From Bacteroidales bacterium (GTDB lineage: Bacteria; Bacteroidota; Bacteroidia; Bacteroidales; BM520), in NCBI GenBank assembly GCA_023230285.1, contig JALNXP010000067.1, positions 1 through 10,395 of the forward strand: a stretch of DNA of 10,395 nt, given 5' to 3'. Positions 1 to 6,092 of the stretch are shown piece by piece; position 1 is the first letter of the stretch, and each line of letters begins with the position of its first letter. A program made the position numbers and the translations under genes. Under the pieces are notes generated by a model. It ran no database searches and had not been told where the DNA came from. It saw only the letters and a list, made by a program, of their open reading frames with translations.

Positions 1-14
1 ATAAATCTGATAAG

Positions 15-344
15 TCAGCTATTGTCTTCATTGCTTTCAGCGGTATTGTCTCCTTCGGCAAAATGCTCGCGGATGAATTTCTCTACATTTTTCTCCGTAT
101 AAAATATTTTGTGGTGAATGGTTATATAGGTCAATTCACCCGCAGAACGGTAACGCTGCAAAGTCCGTTTGCTCACATTCAGCAGTTGGCACAAGTCCTG
201 ATTATCCAAAAGCCGCTCCCCATTCAGTACATTATGTCGTCCGCTCATTATATCCATAAACTTATCCAGTCGGTCAAAACGTCCCATGAATTGCTCAAAC
301 CATTCGCGCATCCAATCTCTCAATCCTTCGTCTTCTTCATTCAT
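15..344 (-). CDS. Helix-turn-helix protein, excisionase-like (second gene of Xis-type pair)
   Basis: This 109-residue protein has an acidic N-terminal part and a C-terminal MerR/excisionase-type helix-turn-helix at about residues 42-95: LLDNQDLCQLLNVSKRTLQR, then a wing-like segment with RYRSAGELTY and EKNVEKFIREHF. Its start codon lies inside the end of the upstream gene (8-bp overlap), so the two are probably translated together. In CTnDOT-type elements, pairs of small HTH proteins (Xis2c and Xis2d) open the excision operon and bend DNA with the integrase, and the size, fold and pairing agree. No catalytic motif is visible. Other Bacteroidales mobile elements carry similar HTH genes for other purposes, so the excision role is inferred. 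Genes further along the operon would lie left of the window. Confidence 0.75.
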   Translation of the reverse strand: MNEEDEGLRDWMREWFEQFMGRFDRLDKFMDIMSGRHNVLNGERLLDNQDLCQLLNVSKRTLQRYRSAGELTYITIHHKIFYTEKNVEKFIREHFAEGDNTAESNEDNS

Positions 345-654
345 GGTTGCCTCCTTCCGTTTTTTTATTTCTTATTACACGACCAGATAGCATACGTTTG
401 ACCTCTGCCAGTGTGTACCGTGCTTTACCACCCCGAATGGAATAGGTTATTTCTCCATTACTGCGTAACCGTTGCATGGTTCGTTTGCTTACCTGCAACA
501 TGGTTGCAGCATCTTGGTCGCTTACCCAAACTTCCGAAGGGTCGGGTTGCGGTATCGCATTCTCTTTCACCTGCTTTTTTATGTCGGAATGAATGCACTC
601 GATTTTTCGCACTAAACTTTTATACGCTTCCGATTCTATGGTTATGACTTTCAT
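337..654 (-). CDS. Helix-turn-helix protein, excisionase-like (first gene of Xis-type pair)
   Basis: This 105-residue protein has an N-terminal helical part rich in charged residues and a helix-turn-helix at about residues 43-92 (VWVSDQDAATMLQVSKRTMQ, then LRSNGEITYSIRGGKARYTL). The wing sequence and the VSKRT-QR recognition helix are shared with its downstream neighbour, so the two are distant paralogues. The start at 654 lies about 17 nt from a likely transcription start. It appears to be the first gene of the operon and has an inverted repeat upstream suited to an activator. By analogy with CTnDOT xis2c it would be a DNA-bending recombination directionality factor. A plain transcription regulator is the main alternative. 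Confidence 0.75.
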   Translation of the reverse strand: MKVITIESEAYKSLVRKIECIHSDIKKQVKENAIPQPDPSEVWVSDQDAATMLQVSKRTMQRLRSNGEITYSIRGGKARYTLAEVKRMLSGRVIRNKKTEGGNHE

Positions 655-677
655 ATTCGTAACTTGTTGATTCGATG

Positions 678-685
678 CAAAGGTC
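678..685 (-). promoter_or_regulatory. Weak -7 box for the HTH/xis-like operon
   Basis: On the minus strand this reads GACCTTTG, one mismatch from the Bacteroidales consensus TAnnTTTG, and it sits 23 nt before the first HTH gene. No clear TTTG stands at -33. A weak core promoter next to an inverted repeat suggests dependence on an activator. Confidence 0.4.
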
Positions 686-715
686 GGAAGTAATGAAGTG
701 TCGATTTCACAAGTT

Positions 716-730
716 TACCCAAGTTGGGTA
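716..730. promoter_or_regulatory. Inverted repeat, candidate activator (RteC?) site
   Basis: The sequence TACCCAAGTTGGGTA has 7-bp arms around a single central G. Its centre lies near -52 relative to the predicted start of the HTH operon, just upstream of the -33 region, a usual place for an activator. RteC of CTnDOT activates the xis operon from inverted repeats upstream of its promoter. That this is the RteC site here is inferred. Confidence 0.5.
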
Positions 731-859
731 CGAATTTTCTTTGATTTAACAGTAATATGCTATTGTATAAATAATTACTCTTTTTATTGTCATTTTTAGC
801 CATCATTGCCAGTAAGACAATCAAGCGAAAAATAGAGTAAATACCCCTAAAAAGACAAA

Positions 860-874
860 CACCCAAGTTGGGTG
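860..874. repeat. Second copy of the inverted repeat
   Basis: CACCCAAGTTGGGTG shares the 13-bp core ACCCAAGTTGGGT with the copy at 716-730, 144 bp away. Half-sites of the same motif follow at 876-881 (ACTTGG) and 913-920 (AACTTGGG). The stretch 655-935 around these sites is AT-rich and holds no convincing gene. Confidence 0.5.
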
Positions 875-935
875 AACTTGGATGTTTGATATATTTATGA
901 CGTGATCAATAAAACTTGGGAATATCTATACAGAA

Positions 936-1016
936 TCAATTCTTGCTTGCTATTAGAAAATAATGATCTATCTTAACTCCCGTTGTATTCTCTATTTCAT
1001 CAAAAGTCAACTTCAT
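936..1016 (-). CDS. 26-codon ORF, probable truncated partner of the nucleotidyltransferase-fold gene
   Basis: A short reading frame starts in an ATGA overlap with the stop codon of the upstream gene, which suggests coupled translation. The product starts MKLTFDEIENTTGVKIDHYF and ends after a few more residues. The pattern (L/F)TFDEIE..TG looks like the N-terminus of a longer small-protein family, so the gene is probably cut short by a past rearrangement. Without a homology search it could also be a chance ORF. No function can be assigned. Confidence 0.4.
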   Translation of the reverse strand: MKLTFDEIENTTGVKIDHYFLIASKN

Positions 1017-1423
1017 CGTTTATCTTGTTTATATGCTTTTTCCAGTATTAGTTCAACAACTAATTTCAAATCTTTGTGATACTTAGGAAGTTCCATTGCC
1101 AAAGCCTTCAAGAATAATAATTTTTCTAAAGAAATCGCAATATAGTTCTGCTCAACTACACCGTTTTCTTTCAGATAATCATAATCAAACGTGCATATTT
1201 GGTTCCACATTTCAAAACTATATTCGCATATTCCGATATCACCACACAGATCCTTGATGTTATTTGGATATTTATTTTTTAGTGCTTCATGGTCTTCACT
1301 ATGTACTACAAAATCAATATCTAACCCGGATTTACGCAAGCCATAATATTCCATTGCTTTTCCGCCGATCAACAAAGGTTTATGAGTGAATTTATATCCC
1401 AAAATGTTTAAGTCTATTTCCAT
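1013..1423 (-). CDS. Nucleotidyltransferase-fold protein
   Basis: This 136-residue protein carries a pattern typical of the minimal nucleotidyltransferase fold near its N-terminus. LIGGKAMEYYGLRKSGLDID (residues 18-37) has the GG pair at 20-21 and the two acidic residues D35 and D37, which would bind metal. Related proteins include MNT/AbiEii-type toxin-antitoxin nucleotidyltransferases and aminoglycoside nucleotidyltransferases. The remainder is helical with no other motif I recognise. It is shorter than the resistance enzymes, so an antitoxin-like or house-cleaning role is as likely as drug modification. It lies 47 bp downstream of the isochorismatase-like gene and overlaps a 26-codon frame by ATGA, so the three probably share a transcript. 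Confidence 0.6.
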   Translation of the reverse strand: MEIDLNILGYKFTHKPLLIGGKAMEYYGLRKSGLDIDFVVHSEDHEALKNKYPNNIKDLCGDIGICEYSFEMWNQICTFDYDYLKENGVVEQNYIAISLEKLLFLKALAMELPKYHKDLKLVVELILEKAYKQDKR

Positions 1424-1470
1424 ACTTATTCATATACAGTTTCTGCGTCTCGTTACTGTGGCTTTTGTTG

Positions 1471-1959
1471 TCATAACAACAGGTCTTTCAAGCTAATTAT
1501 TTTGCAGCCTTTACTCTCGTAATAATGAAGCATCTCATCAATTTTCCTTTTGTCGTAACTCGTAATACAATCAGACAAGACATTAACCGTATAACCAGCC
1601 TTACTCATGTTATAGCAGGTTGATTTAACACAAGCAATAGCATCTGCTCCTGTTATGTAGAACTCATCTATTCCGTTTTTACTAATAAAGCCTGCGAACT
1701 CTTCACTGGTCAATGCATTTCCTTTGTATTTAGTGAAAATATTCTCCGATACTATTTTCATATCCGGAACTAATTCAGCCCCACGTGTATTTGGTTTGAA
1801 AGTCCTTGTACCGTCTGATAAATTTTCGTGCCTTATATAAACAACGTGAATACCATTACTGGTCGCCCAGTCGATGACTGTATTTATATTGCCGATTACT
1901 TCCTTGTAATTCTTTGTTATATCATTTTGAATATCTATTATTACCAATGCTTTACTCAT
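1471..1959 (-). CDS. Isochorismatase-family cysteine hydrolase
   Basis: The protein has 162 residues, a usual length for stand-alone members of this cytoplasmic alpha/beta family. The start MSKALVIIDIQND gives the catalytic Asp (D9). Lys77 in IFTKYKGNALT fits the second triad position. Cys110 in ITGADAIACVKSTCYNMSKA fits the nucleophile in the family motif G-x-x-x-x-x-C-V. Family members cleave isochorismate or hydrolyse amides such as nicotinamide and N-carbamoyl compounds. The substrate cannot be told from sequence. It follows a good -7 box at 2023-2030 and leads a short operon with the nucleotidyltransferase-fold gene. Confidence 0.85.
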   Translation of the reverse strand: MSKALVIIDIQNDITKNYKEVIGNINTVIDWATSNGIHVVYIRHENLSDGTRTFKPNTRGAELVPDMKIVSENIFTKYKGNALTSEEFAGFISKNGIDEFYITGADAIACVKSTCYNMSKAGYTVNVLSDCITSYDKRKIDEMLHYYESKGCKIISLKDLLL

Positions 1960-2022
1960 TTTCTTATGTTTTGCGTCCTTATTGGGCGGTTTATACTTAG
2001 TTCATCCATTTCTTTTCAGGCA

Positions 2023-2030
2023 CAAAGATA
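2023..2030 (-). promoter_or_regulatory. -7 box of the isochorismatase operon
   Basis: The minus strand reads TATCTTTG, an exact match to TAnnTTTG, 63 bp upstream of the start at 1959. No convincing TTTG is found at the -33 distance. The rest of the 164-bp gap back to the Nudix gene holds nothing else I can support. Confidence 0.55.
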
Positions 2031-2123
2031 TTGGTTTTATTCGACAGAAGCCTTTATCTCTGTTCCTGATTTCTCTGATATTGCCTATTAACATATTAGA
2101 AAATTTCTTTTGCATAGCTTCGT

Positions 2124-2564
2124 TTACCTTATAAAGGGAACAATGCTTTTACTAAGGGCATCATGAAGCCAGTTTTCGTTTAACTGTCCCATGTTATCAG
2201 GCAACCTATCATACTGAAAGAATCTAAGTTCTTCCGTTTCTTCATTTGAAAAATTTGACTGAATCTTTTCTGTCAACTTGGCTTCAAAATAAGACGTGAT
2301 ATACTGTACATTTCTTTCAGGATAGTAATAGGCTTGAGATTTTGGGCTTGAATAAATCCCAATAAGACGCTTGATAATAGCATCACAAGCAGTTTCTTCT
2401 TTAATTTCTCTTATTACGGTATTTTCAATCGTTTCTCCGTATTCTACGTGTCCGCTGATAATACACCATTTTCCTGTGTCTCTTCTCTTTTGCAAGAGAA
2501 TCTCTCCTTTGTCATTGAATATAATTACTGCAATAGCAGGTAATATATAATTATTTTGTTGCAT
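2124..2564 (-). CDS. Nudix hydrolase
   Basis: This 146-residue protein is close to a bare Nudix domain, a cytoplasmic hydrolase of nucleoside diphosphates linked to another moiety. The Nudix box is complete from G38 to E57: G38, five residues, E44, seven residues, then R52-E53-I-K-E56-E57. The final glycine of the consensus is Ala59, a tolerated change. Residues before it (ILLQKRRDTGKWCIISGHVE) match the usual strand leading into the box. The start lies 24 bp after the acetyltransferase stop, so it is probably the third gene of the operon. The substrate is unknown; house-cleaning of damaged nucleotides is the default expectation. Confidence 0.88.
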   Translation of the reverse strand: MQQNNYILPAIAVIIFNDKGEILLQKRRDTGKWCIISGHVEYGETIENTVIREIKEETACDAIIKRLIGIYSSPKSQAYYYPERNVQYITSYFEAKLTEKIQSNFSNEETEELRFFQYDRLPDNMGQLNENWLHDALSKSIVPFIR

Positions 2565-2587
2565 AGTTATTTTTCAGTGATAACTTC

Positions 2588-3061
2588 TTATATCTGTGGA
2601 CGGAACAAGCTCTTTTTTAACATTACCATATCCTTTAGTTGAACGCCGTTTTCATAGATAGGAGTGTCATAAATATCCGTAAAGTAATTCTTTTTTATGT
2701 CATATTTAACAAATCCGTTCTTTTCATAAAAACGGATTTGCTTTATTCCGCAATCGGCTGTCCCGAGAATAATTTCTTTATATCCTTGTGCTTTGGCAAT
2801 CTTAAATGATTCCATCAATAATTGGCTACCTATTCCTGTATTTTGATATTGTTCGGCAACAGCAATATTCATTATTTCTATCGTATCAGTATTTATATGA
2901 CGCAAGCAAAACACACCGATAGAAATACTACTGTCAATCTGTTTCGCCACATATACCTCCGAATCGAAAAGATATTTGTTAATCCCTTCTATTGTTTCGT
3001 CCGCCAATAAAAGCAGGTCATATGGATAGTTCTCTGTTACTTTGCTTATTTTTAGATTCAT
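2588..3061 (-). CDS. GNAT-family N-acetyltransferase
   Basis: From the start chosen here the protein is 157 residues, the normal size of a single GNAT domain. Strand beta4 and the acetyl-CoA pyrophosphate loop are visible as IEIMNIAVAEQYQNTGIGSQ (61-80), with Q-N-T-G-I-G at 73-78. The typical C-terminal N-x-x-A/I-x-x-F-Y-E-K-x-G-F segment appears as IKQIRFYEKNGFVKY. The frame is open further upstream to 3145, but that extension overlaps the previous gene and is lysine-rich and unlike the family. The ATG at 3061 has GAGG just before it, although close. The acceptor could be a drug, a metabolite or a protein amine. It lies between the DHFR-like and Nudix genes in one operon. Confidence 0.85.
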   Translation of the reverse strand: MNLKISKVTENYPYDLLLLADETIEGINKYLFDSEVYVAKQIDSSISIGVFCLRHINTDTIEIMNIAVAEQYQNTGIGSQLLMESFKIAKAQGYKEIILGTADCGIKQIRFYEKNGFVKYDIKKNYFTDIYDTPIYENGVQLKDMVMLKKSLFRPQI

Positions 3062-3095
3062 ACCTCGTTTTTTTTTAAAAGCGTTGAAATAGACT

Positions 3096-3623
3096 TTATG
3101 GCTTTTTATATGCCATTTGTACAACTCCATTTTTATAACTCTCACTACTTTGCAACTCCCATTTTAATTCTTTGGACTGTCCCGGAAATAAGCGAATACC
3201 GTTTCCGAGAACAATAGGAATGACGGTTATTATCATCTCATCAACCAGATCCGCAGCAAGTAGCATTGAGAGCAATTCTCCGCCACCAAACAGCCAAATA
3301 TCTTTTCCCGGTTCGTTACGCAGAGCAACAATACGTTCAGTTACATTTCCCGTAATGAATTTTATATTGTTCTTTTCTCCCCAATCATGGCGAGAAACCA
3401 CATAGACTGTTTTATCAGCATATGTACCCATTGCATCCATGTTTGATAATTCACGCCAAGAACGACCACCCATGATAATAGTGTCAATCGAAGCCATAAA
3501 TTCTTTATGACCATAATTCATTTCTTGGGTAATAGGAAATTCCGAAAGCCATTCGATACCACCGTCCGATTCTGCAATGTACCCGTCAATGGAAGTCGCT
3601 ATGTACAATTTTATTTTTTTCAT
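3096..3623 (-). CDS. Dihydrofolate reductase family protein (RibD C-terminal domain-like)
   Basis: The 175-residue protein begins MKKIKLYIATSIDGYIAESD, the classical start of the RibD-C/YwjB-type reductase fold. It continues with TIIMGGRSWRE (residues 48-58), VVSRHD, and the cofactor-loop motif IWLFGGGELLSM (109-120), then LVDEMIITVIPIVLGNGIRL. These point to an NAD(P)H-binding reductase of the DHFR superfamily. Such proteins on mobile elements are often annotated DHFR-like, but it lacks the look of a canonical FolA, so trimethoprim resistance should not be assumed. An upstream extension of the frame to 3752 runs through the structured leader and is rejected. It is the first gene of a DHFR-like, GNAT, Nudix operon. 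Confidence 0.88.
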   Translation of the reverse strand: MKKIKLYIATSIDGYIAESDGGIEWLSEFPITQEMNYGHKEFMASIDTIIMGGRSWRELSNMDAMGTYADKTVYVVSRHDWGEKNNIKFITGNVTERIVALRNEPGKDIWLFGGGELLSMLLAADLVDEMIITVIPIVLGNGIRLFPGQSKELKWELQSSESYKNGVVQMAYKKP

Positions 3624-3670
3624 GATTTTCAATGTTATACAAAATACGAAAAAAGCGTGGAACTCACACT

Positions 3671-3813
3671 GCTCAATGTAGAGGTACTGGCATACCCGAC
3701 TATCGAAACAGGCAAGCCCACGCCATACTTTCGTATAGCATGAACATTGCAACTGTTGTCTCGATAGTCTTTGAAAAGTGCCAGTTTTCTACATTGAGAC
3801 GTTCAGTGAACGT
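3671..3813 (-). promoter_or_regulatory. Long imperfect hairpin in the leader of the DHFR-GNAT-Nudix operon
   Basis: Between the -7 box at 3872 and the gene start at 3623 lies a leader of about 240 nt that can fold on itself. Stems are 3672-3682 with 3788-3798 (11 bp), 3686-3692 with 3779-3785 (7 bp) and 3698-3706 with 3761-3769 (9 bp). An inner hairpin sits at 3722-3739. A 15-bp near-perfect palindrome (7-bp arms, one central base) directly precedes the structure in the transcript, at 3799-3813. There is no T-tract, so it is not a simple terminator. A translation or transcription attenuator is the preferred reading. A remnant of a mobile element end is the alternative. Confidence 0.5.
3700..3747 (-). 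CDS. Candidate 15-residue leader peptide inside the hairpin
   Basis: A short frame encoding MFMLYESMAWACLFR begins in the apical part of the leader hairpin and stops within the stem strand at 3698-3706. A ribosome translating it would open that stem, the geometry of antibiotic-responsive leader peptides. No clear ribosome binding site precedes it, and a frame of this size can occur by chance. Confidence 0.25.
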   Translation of the reverse strand: MFMLYESMAWACLFR

Positions 3814-3871
3814 TATGTTTTATATTTATGAAGTATCTGATATACTTCTAATTCTCTTTATTTTACGCATA

Positions 3872-3879
3872 CAAAGATA
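3872..3879 (-). promoter_or_regulatory. -7 box of the DHFR-GNAT-Nudix operon
   Basis: The minus strand reads TATCTTTG, an exact TAnnTTTG match, in the short gap after the rteC stop codon. Transcription would start near 3865 and give a leader of about 240 nt. The -33 region overlaps the rteC 3' end and has no TTTG. Confidence 0.55.
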
Positions 3880-3894
3880 ATATATTTAATCGGT

Positions 3895-4740
3895 TTATCT
3901 GCTGTCTGCATCATCCATTCTCCGGGTTAACGCCTTAATCAAGCGATTGAGGTATTCCGTCCGATTGCTTTTGCGGCTTCGGATTTCTAAAAATATATGG
4001 TAAATATCGCTCAAATCGACCTTGAAAATTCTTCCGAAAATGGTTGCCAATGCTTTAATCTCTATCATTCCTGCATTGATGCTCTTTTCCTCGTGGATTC
4101 CGTAAATTATTTCGCCAAGTGCCGTTTTTTTATCAGTCCATTTTGCAGATGGGAGTTCATCATCTATTTGATAGCCGTTTTCTTCCTGATACTTCAATTT
4201 AGACAACTCGCAATTCAGATAAGCCGCCAACATATCGTTGGCAAGTAATTTAGCGACCTTGAAATCGAAGTTGGTAGAAAATTTGGGGTCTCGTTCGAAA
4301 TAGAAACTTTCCAGATTCAAATCTATTTCGTGGCGACCTCTTAAAAAATAAACTTCGTCAAAACAACTCTGTCCTGAACGGTAATACTGAATAAATTCAG
4401 TATTCTTATTACAGAAATCGTTTATTTGGTTATGCTCTTTTTCCAGATATGTTCTTATGGTGGTATAGTTTGAAACAGGGCGATTGACCTCAAGGTAATA
4501 TATCTTACGAAGATATATCAACTTACTGAACGCTTTGGGCTTGGTTTCTTTGAAGAATGTTATTTCCTCCTGCCGGGTTGGAAACTCGTACTCCGAAACC
4601 GTTGCTTTCAGTTCTTCAAAAGTATTTTCCATCGTCAATATCATGGACGGAGTGTTTTGAACTATATCATACAATTCCAATTCTCCTACTTGAATTGAAG
4701 CACTCAACTCGCTGACTATTTTTTCTATTTTATCTTTCAT
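3895..4740 (-). CDS. rteC: RteC-family regulator of element excision
   Basis: This 281-residue cytoplasmic protein matches the RteC family, best seen in the C-terminal third: KWTDKKTALGEIIYGIHEEK (about residues 200-219), then a winged-helix-like region ending FLEIRSRKSNRTEYLNRLIK and ALTRRMDDAD. In CTnDOT, RteC is made on tetracycline induction and binds inverted repeats upstream of the xis operon to switch on excision. A plausible target exists in this window, the paired repeats upstream of the HTH genes at 15-654. Here rteC follows the outer-membrane-protein gene by 34 bp rather than a tetQ-rteA-rteB operon, so its inducer is probably different. A TAnnTTTG match at 4784-4791, inside the preceding gene, could give it a separate promoter. 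Confidence 0.88.
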   Translation of the reverse strand: MKDKIEKIVSELSASIQVGELELYDIVQNTPSMILTMENTFEELKATVSEYEFPTRQEEITFFKETKPKAFSKLIYLRKIYYLEVNRPVSNYTTIRTYLEKEHNQINDFCNKNTEFIQYYRSGQSCFDEVYFLRGRHEIDLNLESFYFERDPKFSTNFDFKVAKLLANDMLAAYLNCELSKLKYQEENGYQIDDELPSAKWTDKKTALGEIIYGIHEEKSINAGMIEIKALATIFGRIFKVDLSDIYHIFLEIRSRKSNRTEYLNRLIKALTRRMDDADSR

Positions 4741-4774
4741 AAGAGTATCTGAATAATGAGAGCTACCTGAATAT

Positions 4775-5305
4775 TTAGAATTTCAAACCTATCTTAAAAG
4801 AAATAGAATGATGACTTAGCTTCTCCTCAAACTCTTTCAGGAAGAAGCTATCAGTATGTTTTTTCAGCCGTTCTAATTCCTGTAACTCATAACCGACAGC
4901 CAGTTGCAGTTTCATTTTGTTTTTTAGCGGATATTGAATCCCCACAGACTGGTTCATGAAAAACCCGCCGTTGGTATTACCGGACGGGGCAAAAGCATAC
5001 CCGACAGCAGATTCGACATAAGGCGTAAACTTTCGCTCCCTCCCGATTTGAAACCTTATATTGCCATACACAGGGATAAGCGTTTTCTCATAAAACGATA
5101 ATCCCGTTCCTGCTCCGGCAGACCATCTATCGGTCAACTTGTAATACCCCAAGACCTGCCATGTGAAAGGAGTGGAGGACGGTGTACTCATGGATAATCC
5201 CGTTCCGATAGTCGTTGCGAAAGATATTTTACTTTCGCCATTGGTTTGCGCTTTCACGCTACTAACTGCAATACACAGAAGTATAATAAAGATAAATCGT
5301 TTCAT
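4775..5305 (-). CDS. Small outer-membrane beta-barrel protein
   Basis: The 176-residue protein has a signal peptide (MKRFIFIILLCIAVSSVKA, cleavage likely before Q20) and then alternating hydrophobic strands with glycine and aromatic residues, such as ISFATTIGTGLSM, WSAGAGTGLSFYE, PYVESAVGYAFA and MKLQLAVGYELQE. It ends ISFKIGLKF with a C-terminal Phe, the usual signal for insertion by the BAM machinery. The length suggests about eight strands. The start lies one base after the stop of the second DUF2271 gene, so the two are tightly coupled. I cannot assign a substrate. A porin-like or anchoring role for the flavoprotein system next door is a guess. Confidence 0.8.
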   Translation of the reverse strand: MKRFIFIILLCIAVSSVKAQTNGESKISFATTIGTGLSMSTPSSTPFTWQVLGYYKLTDRWSAGAGTGLSFYEKTLIPVYGNIRFQIGRERKFTPYVESAVGYAFAPSGNTNGGFFMNQSVGIQYPLKNKMKLQLAVGYELQELERLKKHTDSFFLKEFEEKLSHHSISFKIGLKF

Positions 5306-5306
5306 A

Positions 5307-6032
5307 TCATTGAATATTAATGGTTATTTCTTTTGCGATGTTTAATGCGGATGTCAAAGAAGATGTGTCAGAATAAATATTCCCGTTGCTTCCGTCAGGA
5401 CTACTATGCCCAATGATTGTTGCCGTATATTGCTTCCTGTTGGAATCGAGGTCTATTTCCGCCGAATAAACTACGGCAGGTTGTCCGCTACCTTCTTTAC
5501 CGCCTGAATAATTTGCATCCCCTTCTTTTGCATTTTTTGGGTAATTATCGTTCCAGTCCGTAGAATGGTTCAGTTCTATTTTCACAACGAATTGTTTCAA
5601 ATCACCGACCGGACACATTTTTACGTCAAAACTTCCATGTGGTGTTGCACCGGAGATACCGTCAACCAAAGGTTCTGATTTTGTCGGCAGATATAATCCG
5701 TCCGGATACTGAACTCCACGAGCGTAACACCATGTCGGCAATGATTCTTTTCGTCTGTTACCCCCATTGGATTGCCATGATTCAGTTGCTATCTTGTGGC
5801 TTGCATAAATGGTTGTGAGGTAATTACCTGCTAAATCCTCCACCCATATAGCAATTTGAGGTGGATTTTTCTTGTTAATGCCCAAAAATGCAGGGAAGTC
5901 ATGTAACCATTCGTCCCCTTTTGTTACCAAGACTTTAATATCGTCCTCCTTGTAGGTAACTAAATCCTTGTCGCACGAAGTCAGCACTCCCAGTGCTGTA
6001 ATTCCTGCTACTACTAAATTTCTTGCTTTCAT
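5307..6032 (-). CDS. DUF2271 lipoprotein with flavinylation-like motif (copy 2)
   Basis: The 241-residue protein has a lipoprotein signal ending VLTSC, so Cys20 would be lipidated and the protein anchored in the envelope. The body is a DUF2271 domain with EWLHDFP, PPQIAIWVEDLAGNYLTTIY, GGNRRKESLPTWCYARG and GHSSPDGSNGNIYSDTS. Residues 124-130 read DGISGAT, which fits the D-x-x-(S/T)-G-A-(S/T) consensus where ApbE attaches FMN to a threonine; Thr130 would be the acceptor. It is clearly a paralogue of the product at 7081-7809, with long identical blocks. It follows apbE by 60 bp and has no promoter of its own that I can see. The flavin load is an inference from motif plus neighbour. Confidence 0.85.
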   Translation of the reverse strand: MKARNLVVAGITALGVLTSCDKDLVTYKEDDIKVLVTKGDEWLHDFPAFLGINKKNPPQIAIWVEDLAGNYLTTIYASHKIATESWQSNGGNRRKESLPTWCYARGVQYPDGLYLPTKSEPLVDGISGATPHGSFDVKMCPVGDLKQFVVKIELNHSTDWNDNYPKNAKEGDANYSGGKEGSGQPAVVYSAEIDLDSNRKQYTATIIGHSSPDGSNGNIYSDTSSLTSALNIAKEITINIQ

Positions 6033-6092
6033 TTTTACTTTATTTATTTGTTAATAATGTGTCCGAGTGGGTACATTGTGGGTAAAAAAATA

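Noticed and set aside
651..866. 71-codon minus-strand frame upstream of the HTH genes
   Set aside because: It covers the promoter and inverted repeat of the HTH operon, is AT-driven and shows no family motif.
2005..2115. 37-codon frame in the gap before the isochorismatase-like gene
   Set aside because: It spans the -7 box, has no ribosome binding site and no recognisable motif.
3062..3145. Upstream extension of the acetyltransferase by 28 residues
   Set aside because: It overlaps the previous gene and adds a basic stretch with no GNAT similarity.
3624..3752. Upstream extension of the DHFR-like protein by 43 residues
   Set aside because: The family N-terminus begins at MKKIKLYIA; the extension is cysteine-rich, unlike the family, and runs through the leader hairpin.
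3671..3813. Integron attC-like site
   Set aside because: The imperfect palindrome has the right length, but the ends lack the RYYYAAC and GTTRRRY boxes, and no integron integrase or second copy is seen.
4784..4791. TAGGTTTG as a firm promoter for rteC
   Set aside because: It matches TAnnTTTG but lies in codons of the outer-membrane protein and has no -33 element; kept only as a caveat to co-transcription.
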